The notes: generated by a model from the letters alone, not told the origin. 64,000 bases of DNA from Amyelois transitella (GCF_032362555.1 NC_083520.1:8494001-8558000), one strand, 5' to 3'. Counted from the first letter of the stretch, positions 1 to 13,276 are shown. Numbers and translations: made by a program.

Positions 1-760
1 TGTTGTGCTGTAGTTAGCAGATGGCGAAGATAATATTATTTCATACAGCAATTTCCTCCTACGGTCCGCACATGCGTCTCCGGTGGGATGACGCGTGTGT
101 GCCGAATTATACCCTCTCTGTCACAAGCACGCTCTGCATTACGCCATAACGTAATCCGCATTATTGCCGCTAGCCGCTCGTGCTCAGCTGCTAACACCAC
201 AGATGTCCCGCTCAAATTAATTGGAAATGTCAAGTGCACGGGATCCGCCGCCATCTTGTCCCCTGCACTTTATTTTTTTTCGCGCGCACGTGTCTCTTGT
301 TGCTGGCCAGACAGCTGGGCGAAAACGCGCGATCAATTTTTAACGTTTGCAACACTTTTATTGTCTTTTGACATTTGACATTAGCGCGGGAAGGTGCACG
401 CGTGGTTAGATGCGTTTTGTAATGCAATGGTAATGGACTGACCTATTTAATGTATAATTAAATATCGCCGTCTGTTTCCGGTAATTAGTAAAAGCGATCA
501 GGGTTGAAGTTCGTTTTGTGTATAGGAATTGTGTTATTTTATTCGTTGGAACACCTTTGCGGACGAATTTTGGGCACCTGATGATACAGCTGATGGCGAA
601 GGCCTTGGTAACACCTTGTCGTTTGTTACGGAATTGCCTTTCCGTAATTACATATTATTTAATGTTGCGGCCAGTTGGCTCGATAATGTGGCCGATGTCG
701 ATTTTGTCTGATCTCATCCAGCAGATGGCATTTTAAGACTGAGCTTTTTTGGCAAGGATT
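1..760. other. CpG-richer segment, no gene supported
   Basis: The first 450 bp are richer in CG dinucleotides (ACGCGTG, CGCGCGCACGTG, AAAACGCGCGATC) than the DNA that follows. Short open frames exist on both strands, but none shows a domain, splice logic or good start context. It may be the edge of a promoter or first exon of a gene lying to the left. Confidence 0.35.
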
Positions 761-1320
761 ATTATAATGTCTTTCACATGCAAATATCTCAGTTTTTATT
801 ATGATATGAAATTGTTCACAAACACATATCACGCCTTTATTGATAATAAAAGAATATGGCTAAGTCTGGCTTAGTTACGAATCTAGCGACTAGTGTCACA
901 AACATAGAAGATCCTAGAATTGACATCAAATATTAGTCCAAGGTTTTGAACGTTCTGCACTAAAATATTACCGAGATTTTAATTCCGTCATCCGCTCAGC
1001 TGGCTTGTATTGACCATAGAACACACTACATATAGAAAGCACTACTTTCGATACATTTACAATAATATGAAGTTGGTATACTTTTCAATGTGGTCCACTG
1101 TACTTAAACACAAAGAAGCTTTGATCTCGATGCCGGACACAAACAATAAGAACTACAAATACAAAGAAGGAAATGATTCATTAGACTCCATACCTTTTTC
1201 CGCCGTAAAATGATTCGACCCGCTAATGGAAGTCTAATAGGACTTTATAGTTTATCAAAACACCAAATTCCAGTATTCTTGAAATCAAAATGACTATAAT
1301 ATTTCAAAGTTAAAATATCG

Positions 1321-1485
1321 CGGTCGTCCTGGCGAAAAGTCAGGTTAAGAGTACCCTAAGCTGACAAGTTTGAGAAAAGAGAATGATAATGAGGATGATG
1401 TAAAAGAAATACTTATAATGGATTTCGGCAAGTGGAAATATGTAGCATCTGCCTACACCTCCAGGAAAGAGACTAAATATTACTT
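1321..1485 (+). mobile_element. Decayed 3' end of the RTE-like LINE
   Basis: Weak match to the LINE end: 'GTCAGGTTAAGAG' then 'GGCAAGTGGAAATATGTAGC' and 'TGCCTACACCTCC', corresponding to the stretch coding KGQVKSARN to GKWKEVVSAYPSGK. The frame is broken. Confidence 0.6.
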
Positions 1486-1597
1486 ATATTCGAAAGCTTG
1501 TAATGTGTGAAAAATGTATAGCACTGTAAAAAAACCAGTCTGTCCTCTTCTCGTTTATGTCGTGGGTGATAAATATCTGATCTATATGTTACTAGCT

Positions 1598-2100
1598 GTC
1601 CCGGCAAACGTTGTTTTGCTATATATGCATAAATAATTTTAAAGTAATTTCAAGTTAAAAAAAGGTAACTTTTCTGCTCCCGTAGCATGCGTGCAACGCC
1701 GTTTTTATCGCGCGAAAAACAATCGCAGTCCCTTTTCACGTCATAATAAAAAGCGTTGCGCATGCAATGCCACGGTAGCTGGTATCTACTAGGCAGGGCC
1801 CAAATCGTAATGCTTCTTAATGCTGCATCATGACACCAGTCACGTACGAGTGGAATTCATACGATAAAGTCGTTAAACAATGTAGTTAGGTAGGTTCCGT
1901 ATTTTCCTTTTGATCCTAAGTTACAAAACTCTTACAAGCGATCAATTTGATACCCCGATCAACTCGAGAGATGTGAAGTGGAATAAAAAGAGGCGTCGAC
2001 GACGCGGGCGCAGGTAGCGTTGGACGGGAAACAATGGCGAGATGCGATGCGCCGGCGCCCGCTGCGAGCGAATATAGGGCTGTCGTCATAATAATGTTCA
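1598..2100 (+). repeat. Retroposon start followed by GC-rich unassigned DNA
   Basis: ACTAGCTGTCCCGGCAAACG at 1598 is a retroposon-end motif. Further on, 1980-2085 is unusually GC-rich (GCGTCGACGACGCGGGCGC, GCGCCGGCGCCCGCTGCGAG), which could be a CpG-rich regulatory segment, but no exon can be supported. Confidence 0.4.
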
Positions 2101-3639
2101 GACTTACTAGGACATAACCATAGAAATCAGAATATTAAAAGACTAATTTCTATGGAAACAAGAGGAATAGATTGAGATACTCGTCAGCGGATGGGTAGAA
2201 GAGTGTGTAACAGCCACAAAACAAGTGGCCTATGAGGCCCGGAATTGGAAAGGAGGAAATAACAGATGAAGATATCTTTAAAAGCGCCTTCGATTGAAGT
2301 AGCATCAATGATTACATCCTAGGACCAATTATCTACTTGGTCCGAGATTACATCTCTCAAATTAATGACAGTACTGATTGCATATAGCCAGACATATTAA
2401 TTATCAATTTCATCTATGAATATTAATAAGAATTAATCAGCTCGAATAAAAAAACATATTTGGAATAATAAAAGTATTAAAATTAATTAAATCATATCCG
2501 CTGTATCTTAACGGTTTCTTGAGTCTATTGCTTAATTATTTTAAAAATTCTACTATAGCTTGCAATTAATATTATGATTTACTTCTTAATCGTTATGAGT
2601 AATAGAAATGAGTAGAGTCCGATTATATTACGTTTATCGATTCGTTATGATAAATCTAACAAATATTATAAAATTACTATACTAATTAGACTCAGTTGTG
2701 CGGCAAAGATCAGTAGCCCCATTGGAATGCCTACTCGTACTCTAAAAAGATTAAGTAAACTTCATATTTTCCAAGTATAGCAATGATGTGAATGCTTATG
2801 CTAATAAATGCTTTCTTTATTTACTTAACTTCTTTGGTCTCTGTGTGATCATTAGATAACTTCATTATAATTTAAGAAATGATAGGATAAGCCTAAGATA
2901 TTCCCTATATGTCTGTATACAATTCACTTGACTTGATTGACAGTTACAATATTTCTTCATAACTTATCTTTGATCTTTCATCTAAATTATCAAGTCTACG
3001 GGGTTTGCAAAAACCGATGAGATTTTTTTTACTACATATAGATTAGTAGATGTATAAACCGTATATTATACAACGTAACATTATAGTATACAAATTTATA
3101 ATAGGCCTTATGTTTATTTAGGATCGGGTGTCAACCCTGCTCTGCCCGATGCATTCCTTGCGTTCGCGTCTCATGCGTGGAAACTAGGACCGAATAGTCT
3201 TAATATTTTATGTTATATATTTTCACATATGATTTGAAATGCAAAGAAATATGTAAACCAGTGGATTATACGAGGACAACCATGATCCAAGCAGGGTAAG
3301 GTTACCTTGTTATCCATTGTCTGACTTAGCTTCCCTTGTGAATTTACCTCATTACTACCTATGGCTCCCCGAACCTTTAGGTTAGGTTATACGAACCAAA
3401 TAACGGTAGATGTTTTGGTTTGCCATTTCCATTATCTAGCGAGGGATGACGTTTTAATAATAATAACGTTTATAGGTTTTTTCTTAAGATGATCTTAAAA
3501 AGAAGGAAATAGACTTTATATGCATTTTTTGGATCTTTTGTTTTTTCACCTGACTTGATGTGACTGTAATGTGTAATAGAATATTATTTATACCATATTA
3601 ATCCATTTTCGTTTAAGTTTGTTTTGAATGAATTCGAAG
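2101..3639. other. AT-rich DNA, nothing recognised
   Basis: No exon, repeat family member or RNA gene could be supported. At 3240-3310 'CAACCATGATCCAAGCAGGG' and 'TAAGGTTACC' resemble 55360-55390 and may be repeat scraps. Confidence 0.5.
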
Positions 3640-3702
3640 ATCTAGTGCATTCTCTATATAGATAACCTGAATTTGGTTATCTATATAGAGAATGCACTAG
3701 AT
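3640..3702. repeat. Perfect 28-bp inverted repeat (palindrome, 7-nt loop)
   Basis: The arm 3640-3667 (ATCTAGTGCATTCTCTATAT then AGATAACC) is exactly complementary to 3675-3702; the loop is TGAATTT. It is not part of any recognised element. Confidence 0.95.
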
Positions 3703-3949
3703 ATTCTAATAGTGTTATATAAAGTATCTAGTCTATTCGGGTGCTGTATCCGTCGCACGACGCAAGAGTGGAGTGGCGCATGCGGCGCTTTTGTCGATAT
3801 CGATTTGTAACTTCACACGGCTTGCGCGTTACATGTAACTTAAATCAATAACATCTCTTTTGACCTCAAGTGTGTGACGGAATATTCGGCACTTCCTTTG
3901 TGACAACAAAATAAATTCTTGTTCCCAGGACTAACTCTACATATACTTA

Positions 3950-4160
3950 TCATATATCCCTAGCGGGCTAGACAGAGCTAACAATCTTGGAAGATTGACA
4001 GGCCACGTTCAGCTGTTAAGCTTAATGAAATAATTGAGATAAAAATAGTGACGTCTTCTTTCTTACAGGGATTCTGGGTGGCTGCCAGCCCATCCTCCAA
4101 AATAATCCCCTTAGTCGCCTTTTATGACATCTATACTGATAGCTAAGAGAAGGCGGGAGT
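3950..4160 (-). repeat. SINE-A copy
   Basis: Minus-strand SINE-A, diverged, with a small internal insertion near 4060. SINE-A is the main family here: a head starting GCCGTGTGG, a middle with 'GGCGACTAAGGGATAGGC' and 'CTGTCACTATTTGAATC', and an end 'CTGTCTACCCCGCAAGGG' followed by (TATG)n, about 255 bp in full. Confidence 0.75.
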
Positions 4161-4164
4161 CACT

Positions 4165-6950
4165 ATTACACATATTTGCAAACGACATTCTTAAATAGGA
4201 TGAAAGAGGTAAAGAAAATAGCGCTAGACCTACCTTTTCTAAGATAATTTAATGAGTATAGGACTAGACAATTTATTTCCTATAACTCCCATTTCCTTTT
4301 TCGATAAATTTTCCGCAAACATTTGTTTATTTGGATTGTTTTTCAAAAACGAATTAAGGTGATCCTACAAAGGTCTTATCTGTCTAACGGTTTCGAAATG
4401 GGATGGGGGGATATTAGTTTTCTGTCATGCGAAATACCCAAATTGACAGGTATACTGCTCAGCGAAGATCGGTTTACCGAAGTCAATTTAAAGCAGAATG
4501 ATACTATGCAATTAAATTATATTTGTACGAAATGCCAATGCGTAAAATTTATTATTTTGAATTCAGGTATCTAATTTTGTCAATTAAAATGAATTGATTC
4601 TGAATTGGATAAATTTTACACTTTAATCAATAATAACGTATCAGTTAGAAATACACAAAGAAATGATCAAATAATAAAATTTACGCACATTACTTTAAAA
4701 ACTCATAAGTACCATTTTTTTGAACCATTATATCGAATCAGTATATAATACTCAACGAATTGATCGACTAAAAAACAAAACGGCTTGCAATTTCTTTTTT
4801 CAAATATTAATAAAGCAGAAATAACATCGACATTTTTTTCTTGGTTCCCCACTGCATAACCTGCCCAATGCCCATGCCGAAGCAAGCGCCGCCATAAAAT
4901 TCTTTTTTTTTTCGCCCCGGCACCTGCGTAGTGCAAAAAGTCCACGAAGCCAAGCGCGAACTCCTCATGTTTTGACAGCGGGCCCTTTGAGGTATTGTGG
5001 TGCTACACTTAATTTAATTTCAAATGGCTCGCGAAATCGCACCTTTGTTAAACCGGTTAGTGTTGCCCTACTCAACTTGTACTATCAATGCAGTCAACTA
5101 AAGGGGTTGCATTGTGTACGAACAGTGATTTTTTGTGGTGTTTATCCTTTAGCTGTAAATACTTTGTTAATTGCGTCTAATTCACTAAACTTTTTTTTCT
5201 TTAGGTGTATGGATAACCAGAATTTTATTATTGTAAACATGAATTTATTTTAACTTTGTGACTAAAAGAGGTTTTAATGTAAGGCATAAATGTATTTTCT
5301 TGGCAAAACCTGTATATTTGCTAAGATGAGGTACCCAGGTCATTTTAAAAAATAATATCATCCAATTAGACTAGATCGTCATCTTAATCGTTAGAAACTT
5401 CGGTTCATTGGCAGGCAAGATCGTTGTTATTACTCTGCTTAGCTAAGAAGCCGTCGCTTTCGAGATAAAACTAACAAGGATTCAAAGACTTTATTTGCTT
5501 ACTCTCTATGAGAGTTTTACAGCTTTAATATATCGACCACAATCTAAAGTAAGCCGAACGGAGGTTGCAACTTTCTTGTTAGATTTAAGAGCTAACTCTT
5601 GTTAATGGAGTTAAATAGAATTCTCCATTCATCTCTTTTCTCTGCTTAATTAGTAGGTATATTTAATTGCTAGAATCACGCAAAATGTGAACGAGAGAGT
5701 GGACATTTAATTGGGAAGGTATCAGTCGATATGGTCTCGATAATTCCTTTTAAGTTTCTCATCGTCATAGGTTCTGAGATATAATCTTTGCTTAGTGCAG
5801 ACATCAGTCTCTCACATTTTCACGAACTGAATACTATATCTACCATTAAGATTGAAACTTTATTAGATTAGAATTTTATATATATTTGGAGTCTCAATTA
5901 CATGAGGCTGGTTAAGACCTTTAAAGATAAAACAACAGGAGCCCTCGGGACTAAACGTTGGCATCTGGTAATCGTCAGCCTTGTCACGCGATCCAAATGC
6001 TCGATTTGGATCCAAATTTTTGAGGAATGCAGCTGCCGAAAGGTAGCAAAGGTAGCCAATTATCGTGGATCATTGCCCTCATTGTTGTCTAAATGGCTGC
6101 CACTACTGGATCTGTGTCTAAATTTATGCCAGTTTAAATTCTGTATATTTTAAATTGAAATTTCACTAGAAATGAAGCAATAAGTACCATTTTCCGAAGC
6201 GATGTGAGACAGCGGGTTTGAGCGCTGATGATGAAATCTTTTTAGAAACATTAAAAATTAATAACCGCCCAAATGCGAGTCGGAATCGTGCACGAAGGGT
6301 TCCAATTTTACCATTATATTATCATCAAAAATATTCCTTACCACTGAGTCCACTTGTTGCCTACTTACGTTTTACGTGCATAGAGTTTAAATAAATAAAT
6401 AAATATATCCTTTCTAAAAGAATAATTATCAAAATTTTGTTATGAGTAAAACTGATTTAACAACTTCCACTTATTGAAAACTTAACCAAAATGATAGTTT
6501 CTTAAACAATTTCTTAATTTGTTTACGGGACATATCACCCAGTAATAATTAGTAAGTATATTTTAATATTTACTAATCTTGCAACTCTTGTACGTTGTTC
6601 ATTCGCTCCAATGGAAATTTTCTCTCCAGAAAATATCAATATTTGCAAACTCAAATAACTCAAAATGTTTTTACTTCATAATATTATCATGGCTATTAAA
6701 GTTTTTCAGAATGCCAGTACATAAACAAGCTCGTTCAGCACGTATTTACCCAAGGGCCACTCGGGACGCGTTGCTTGCACCAAGTTCTCTCATGGGAGGA
6801 ATGCTCGCCGAATAGCGCCCGGGGCCCGTTCACACGCCTTTGGCCGCTGCACCATACGATATCGTGCTTAATGCCTCTGCCTTGGTATCAAACGATTTGT
6901 ATGGATTTGTATACCATTAGCATTCTTTAAAATGGTTTTACTAACTAATA
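4165..6950. other. AT-rich DNA, nothing coding recognised
   Basis: Short open frames (for example 4323-4574, 4972-5253, 5902-6153) lack any domain or codon pattern. Only the short repeat at 5575-5645 stands out. Confidence 0.5.
5575..5645 (+). repeat. Short dispersed repeat (also at 8120-8190)
   Basis: 'TTTAAGAGCTAACTCTT', 'TGGAGTT' and 'CTCCATTCATCTCTTTT' recur at 8120-8190 as 'TTTAAGAGCTAACTCTTAG' and 'CCTCCATTTATCTCTTTT'. A third family pair is 32095-32150 and 33290-33340 ('GTTATAGACACCTGTAA', 'ATCAGGTGGT'). Confidence 0.6.
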
Positions 6951-6956
6951 TTTTCA

Positions 6957-7196
6957 ATACAAAAAAGAATAGGAACACTCCATCTCTTTCCAATGGATGT
7001 CGTAAAAGGCGACTACGGGATAGGCTTTTAAACTCGGGATTCTTTTTTAGGCGATGGGTTAGCAACCTGTCACTATTTGAATCTCAATTCTATCATTAAG
7101 CCAAATAGTGTGGCCATTCAGTATTTTCAAGCCTGTTGGCTCTGTCTACCTACCCCGCAAGGGATATAGACGTGGCCATATGTATGTATGTATGTA
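6957..7196 (+). repeat. SINE-A copy, nearly full
   Basis: Lacks the first about 20 bp of the head; otherwise complete through a GTATGTATGTATG tail. A weaker second piece follows at 7268-7365 on the same strand, ending in 'TTGGCTCTGCCTACC'. Confidence 0.85.
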
Positions 7197-7439
7197 CCTA
7201 TGTTTAACTGTTTTGTTTAACATTACTTTATACTTATTTATGTATCTATGGGATTCTTCCTATAAACGATGGCCTAGGAACTCTCACTAATTGTATCTCA
7301 ATCCTATTATGAAGCCGTCGGTAATCTTTCAGTCTTTTCCAGGCTGTTGGCTCTGCCTACCGAGTTGCTCTTTAGAGTCTGCTGTAACATATTTCTTAAG
7401 GAATTAGCAGAACCTAAGTTTAACTGTTTCTTATGTTTC

Positions 7440-7622
7440 ACTAGCGACCCGCCCCGGCTTCGCACGGATTATTTAATAGATGTTATTATACATAAAACCT
7501 TCCTTTTGAATCACTCTACCTGTTACAAAAAACCGCATCAAAATCCGTTGCGTAATTTTAAAGATTTAAGCATACAGACAAACAGACTAAAATAGCGACT
7601 TTGTTTTATACTATGTAGTGAC
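7440..7622 (+). repeat. Retroposon end, 'CCCCGGCTTCGCACGG' family, copy 1
   Basis: Starts ACTAGCGACCCGCCCCGGC and ends ATACTATGTAGTGAC, with 'AAAATCCGTTGCGTAATTTT' inside. Nearly the same sequence occurs at 48635-48820 and 58432-58616. Confidence 0.8.
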
Positions 7623-9812
7623 TTACTATTTATATTTTCTGTATACATGTGTTATATTATATAACTACATGAATTGGTTAAAATAATTACAAAACTTTAA
7701 AAGCATATATTATTGTTCTCTTCGTCTTAGAATTTATTTCTTGACTAGATGTATATTTAAACACCGGTAGCGGAAACATAAATCCAGATAGATCCCATTA
7801 TCGTTCTTTATCGATCATAAATCGATATATAATCATACCGAACGTAACAGTAGTTACGTAGATCAATAAAATATGGCCATCAGTATGTCTCTAATTATAA
7901 TGGAATCTTTCGTATGTTAGTCATAAATAAAACAAAGTTACCTACAGCATAGGAACTATATCTTTGTAAAGGTTTTACACGAATGATCTGAAGTCTTCTT
8001 AGTCTATGTTTGTACTTATGCAAATGAATGATTTATAAATCTACCTGACCTATTTATATTGGATTTTACCTATCGATAGAAATTACCAAAAATAAAATTG
8101 TCACCTCAACATCAACATCTTCTTAAATTTAAGAGCTAACTCTTAGCGGTGGAGTTTAGTGCTTAGCTTCCTCCATTTATCTCTTTTTTTAAACTAAACC
8201 ATTTTTTTTGCGATTTCTCGCATAGATTTCACCATGAAACTCGGTCAAAATCGGTTTAGTTTAATAGTCGTTGTTCACGGAAGTAGTAACTGACCTGTGA
8301 ATTTTGAGAAACACGATAAAAGAACTAACCGCTGTTTGATCCTTACCTTAAGTTCACTACACTTGTGCCCTTTCCACGCTCACACGGGCAAATGATACCC
8401 TACGTATCATAATTGTCTTCTATGACATGACTTAGACTAAATTAAAGTTTAAAACAAATCTTCATACTTTGTATACGTAACGTATGTAAGTACCAATGTC
8501 CCCAAAGGCATTCTCACGAAATCTTACCACACCCCACACTAAAACGAAAACCAAATACAAATAAAATTAAATTCAATAGAGCTTAATACATTGCCTCTTT
8601 GAAACGCGAGGTGAAAATTGTAATCTTGGAGATCGGGTAATGGAATGTGCTTGATATGAGAAATTCGTCGACAAAGTTCAATCACAGGTCATATGAACGA
8701 TTGATTATAGGCTGTGCACGATATTTTAGGCTGTGATATTGATTTCTCTACAATATCCATCGTGACTCCGCCTCAAGGCATTGGTAAAAGTATAGAAAGG
8801 AACTATTAAGTATAAAAGGTGCTAAGAAAGCGATAAATGTCTTGCTATCAAACAATTACGAACAAATTATTACTGCTATGTTTGTAAATATCATAAAATT
8901 TGCATTTATGGAATGAGATAAGTAAATTATGAGTCACAAGGTTTCTGGCGATAATATTACCGTAAAATTATTCTAAATATACGAGGTACTTAACTTCAGT
9001 AGATCTTCAGTAATCTTAATCTTGAGTAAATTAAGGTTCTTCCTGTTTTTCGAAAGTTTTGCTAGAGCTTTGCTTAATTTTTCAAGTTTTGTAACTTTCA
9101 CGTTGAACGTTTCACACTATATGGCGTTATTACTAGAATTTTGTTTTTTTTTTTCACTTGTTGCGTAGTTTTATTTGTTGGTAACAGTAGTTGGGCAAAC
9201 AATTTGAAGTGCCAGCACTTTACGTAATATTTTTTTTTCAAAAACCTATTATTATATTTTAGTCAACGTGATTAATAAAAAGCTGCAAAATATAAACTAT
9301 TATTTTCAAAATGTGACTGTTTAGATGGTTGGATATACTTACAACTTGAAATAGACCCAAAATGGCCTAAACTCTAAAAAAATCACTGCTTGGCAAAACA
9401 TAACCGCCCAAGAGTAATCATAAGAAACATAACATTAAGACTATATTGACTGTCTAGTCATATCTTTTCTAGGCTGGTCATTAACAGCATTAAAACCAAG
9501 ATATCATGACAAGACATACAACCTAATCATAACATTGTATCAAACGGTAGATCACAGCATAGCACGCAACATTTTGGCAATTATAGTCAAAATACTTGGC
9601 GGTATTAAAAAGAAAGCCTTTGACTTGATGTGCCCCGAGCGACATATACCCGGTGTGGGTGGCGCAAGTGATAAACTAACGGATGAAATCATAGGATCAC
9701 TAGATTAGCATGGTGTTTTTAGTATGGCGTAAAATATCTACTCCGGTAATGTTAGATTTAAGTCTGAAGGAGGCAACAGGTGACCCTCGCGCGGGCAGCT
9801 TTCTTGCGCAGC
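7623..9812. other. AT-rich DNA, no gene
   Basis: LINE-end-like scraps at 8200-8290 and the short repeat at 8120-8190. Otherwise nothing recognised. Confidence 0.5.
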
Positions 9813-10052
9813 GTATTGCTATTGATGTGTGGTTCCCGGCACTAAGAAGAAAAGAATAGGACTAAGGGATAGGCGTATAAACTTGGGATTCTTCTTTTAG
9901 GCGACAGGCTAGCAACCTGTCACTATTTGAATCTTATTTCTATCATTAAGCCAAGCAGCTGAATTTGGCCTATTAGTCTTTTTAAAACTGTCGGCTCTGT
10001 CTACCCCGCAAGGGATATAGACGTGATTATATGTATGTATGTATTGCTATTG
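9813..10052 (+). repeat. SINE-A copy with 12-bp target-site duplication
   Basis: The element at 9825-10040 is flanked by GTATTGCTATTG at 9813-9824 and 10041-10052. It has an internal deletion between the head and 'ACTAAGGGATAGGC'. Confidence 0.88.
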
Positions 10053-11900
10053 CATTGCAATACAGCACGGGAATGCTGCCTGCGTGCCCTTCCTAGGAGC
10101 CAAAATTTAAATAATAATATTTTAAATCTGTAATTTTGAATAGTTTTTTTTTTATTATTAATTTATTAATATTAGTTGTATTTTTTAATAATCATATGTA
10201 TATGTATGTAATTATCTACTCCGAATATAAAATGAACAAAAATGGCGACCGTTCGTTTGAAGCCACACGCCCATTATGTTATGACATCAATAAACGCGCG
10301 TTAGACGCGCAAGCAATGATTGTATTGTACAATACCATGTTTATCGCCTTTCTTTACAAATAACAACTGAATTTACAACAAAAAAAATGTCTATCTTGGT
10401 AATTTTTACACCAGTATAGAAGTCAATAGTTAATCAAACTTGAGATGTCCGCTCTGCAAGTCGGAACACTCATTAATTCTATTATAGAACTTCAATAAGG
10501 ACATTTTGCTTGCTAGATTAAGAAGCAATGCGCATAATCGCCTATAGTTCGTAAATTGCGCGGTTCTCTAAGCGATTTCATCGGTACTGACTGCAAAAAA
10601 ATGCAAATTGTCATAAGCCACGGGCGATTCACGAGCAGACATTCCCACAGTGTGGCCGACACGCCTCGGTATGGATAGCAAAAGAATTAGCTCCAGTCAC
10701 CTAATTGCTACCTACAAATTCTATGTATCATCATAATTGCTGTATCTGTTTTCAGCATAATAATAACAATTTGTCTCTTTTACCTTAATGAACACCCGTT
10801 AGATGACGCCTAAATGTGCTTAACAGAAGAAATCTCGCATCAATCCAACTAAATAGATAGTTGCTTTAGTTAAACCGTGATATTAAAAGATAGCTCTATA
10901 ATTTTTTTTAAAAAATCGTCATTTATTAAAATACTTTAAAAATACAATATAGAGAGAAAAAATAAACTTTATATAAAAAAAAAAATTTTTCGCTTTTCAC
11001 TCATAAGGTATTTTAGAAAAATTCCATTAAAAATTAATTTATAAAAAAAACATATCTTCCTCTTCGTTTAATTATTCGATAAAAAGATATTTAATAGTTA
11101 TTTCTCATACTTTATTTTATGTGTACGCTGTACTGTACCTGTCAATATATATTTATCCTTATTTTTTTTGCTGTCGGTAGTGAAGACGTGACCGAATCCT
11201 CGCTCCACATAGATGTTATCCCGGCTATTATGGGAGATAGCCAGAACATCTGCTGGACCTGGGGCTTACAAGCTGGGTGTCTAAGTGTATGTTCTCCAAC
11301 AGTTAAGAAATATGTATCTACATAGATTTTAATATACCTACCAATAACAAAACAATAAAAGGTAAATAGAAGTGGCAATGCAATCGAGAGAAGTTTATGT
11401 CCAAAAAAAAAATATATAGACGTGACTATAGGTATGTAAGTTTAAACTTAATTGAACCTAAAGAAAAATTAACAAGCGGCTTTATACCATAGGTAATCAT
11501 TGGAACAACCGGACTGATTTTTAGTTAATGAAGAAGAAGAACAACAGCATAACCTATATCAGACAAATTAGACGTAATCATAATCATTTATTCCTTGAAT
11601 GTGGTTACAATAAAGGTCTGAAGTATTTAGGTAACAACAGTTTCTGTGAACACATATTTCTACCTCTTAAGGCGTCGGAAGTAAGTCGGTAAGTAGTAGC
11701 CAAATTAGTAGTAACTAAACAAAGGTGCGCAGGATTTGAACCTATAGCTATCGTGTCAACAGGCAAACGCACAGACAACACGGACTATTGACAACCAAAA
11801 ATAAAAATTTTAGACTGAACCTTCAAATAAAAAGTCCTCTTACTTTAGACTTAAACGAGCCAGCTGGACGAACGGACGAATTTGATAACAGAATTACAAA
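10053..11900. other. AT-rich DNA, no gene
   Basis: Long T and A runs, and short frames at 10136-10363 and 11119-11325 without recognisable features. Confidence 0.5.
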
Positions 11901-11907
11901 TTCTTCC

Positions 11908-11967
11908 AGACTGGTCGGGCTCTGTCTACCCGCAAGGGATATAGACGTGACTATACGTATACATAAC
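11908..11967 (+). repeat. SINE-A 3' fragment
   Basis: Only 'GGGCTCTGTCTACCCGCAAG' to 'GACGTGACTATACG' remains. A still shorter tail piece (TATAGACGTGACTATAGG) lies at about 11413-11435. Confidence 0.65.
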
Positions 11968-11984
11968 CAATAACTGTAGTTCTG

Positions 11985-12140
11985 GAAAAAGTTCAGGTAA
12001 GGGGTAATCTGCCCTTAAGGTACTAACGAGAATGGCATGAAGGGAATTATGAATGTCAATGAAGCGTTAGAAGTATGCAAGGATCGGGAGAAGTGGATAG
12101 ATGTGGCCTCTATTTACCCCTCAGGTAATGAGGCGTGATA
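11985..12140 (+). mobile_element. 3' end of the RTE-like LINE
   Basis: Translates in one frame as MNVNEALEVCKDREKW and SIYPSGNEA before TGA, matching the last 30 residues of the LINE at 56370-57624. It has no upstream part and is a 5'-truncated insertion. Confidence 0.75.
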
Positions 12141-12379
12141 TTTAATCTGTGCATGAATCACTATAGCAGGTACTGTATTTCTATTCTAAGTTTTGACTAT
12201 TGTAATTAAAGAAATTAAGTAATTGAAGAAAATGCTGCAGTATGTTACCGCTTCTTCTGCACTGACGCTTTAAAAGAGACAGTAAACTTAGCTTCAAGTA
12301 GTTTATTTGACGTCAACCAATGTTGTGAATCCTTAAGATATGACCATTATTAAGTGACATTGAAATGTCCCATAATCTT

Positions 12380-12614
12380 ATATATAAAATTTTCCTGTCA
12401 CAATGTTCGTTTCCGTACCTCTCCGAACCGGCTTGACCGATTCTCATGAAATTTTCTGAGCATATTGAGTAGGTCTGAGAATCGGCCAACATCTATTTTC
12501 ATACCCCTTAGTGATTAGGGCTGTCCAAGTCCAAGTCCACACTTAACTATTTTTTAACTAGAATAAACTTAAAAATTATTTATATGGCAAAATAACGTTT
12601 GCCGGGTCAGCTAG
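12380..12614 (-). repeat. Retroposon end, 'CCCGGCAAACGTTATTTTGCC' type
   Basis: Ends at 12590-12614 with AACGTTTGCCGGGTCAGCTAG, the reverse complement of the start seen at about 1601 and 57858. The far end has 'ATCTTATATATAAAATTTTC' and 'GGCTTGACCGATTCTCATG'. Confidence 0.65.
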
Positions 12615-12924
12615 AAAATCAAAAAAAATGAATTTACATATGTACTTTCATAATTCCCATCTCAATTGATGTTTTAGTACACTGATGTTATGATAACGAC
12701 TGGATCACACGCCGAATTGATCCCCGGGCTGTAGATAATGATCAAACGTCAATATTACCGTAATCTGGCGCAGATTAGCATTTCACGTGCTTTCTCACAA
12801 TACAACGACTTATGGGGCTTGAGAAAAATTGACAGCGGACAGTCAGCATCGTAATTTTGTAGCATAACTATATTTTAAACACGATCCTAGGATTATTAAG
12901 TCGTAACGTTGAACGTGGACTTTT

Positions 12925-13130
12925 AGTATTTTCGAGACAGTTGGCCCAGGCTTATTGTGCTGGTTGGGTTAGCAACCTATCACTATTTGAATTTCAATTC
13001 TGTCATTACCTAAACCGAACGGCTGAACGTGACCTATCAGTCTTTTCAACGTGGTCTATCAGTCTTTTCAAGATTGTTCACTCTGTCTACCCCGTAACGG
13101 ATATAGACGTGACTAAAAGTATGTATGAAT
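12925..13130 (+). repeat. SINE-A copy with internal duplication
   Basis: 5'-truncated. The 'CCTATCAGTCTTTTCAA' segment occurs twice in tandem (about 13030-13075), a local duplication within the element. Confidence 0.8.
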
Positions 13131-13142
13131 CTTTTTTCGGAA

Positions 13143-13275
13143 AGTAAGGCCGAGACCACAATTTTTCTCTTACCACGATCCCTCAATACATCACATTCAC
13201 TCACTCACATCCATTCATTCACATCCACATTCATTCTAGTCATTCTAGCTCGTCGGTTAAGAGTACTATTGACCT
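13143..13275 (-). mobile_element. 3' end of the RTE-like LINE, with simple-repeat expansion
   Basis: Minus-strand LINE tail (GTAAGGCCGAGACCACA, CTTACCACGATCCC). The segment that is 'CATCCACATTCAT' in the full LINE has expanded into alternating CATTCACTCACT units at 13185-13240. It lies directly between two plus-strand SINE-A copies. Confidence 0.65.
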
Positions 13276-13276
13276 G

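Noticed and set aside
5902-6153. 83-codon open frame with several cysteines
   Set aside because: No spacing of a known zinc finger and no conserved motif; consistent with chance.
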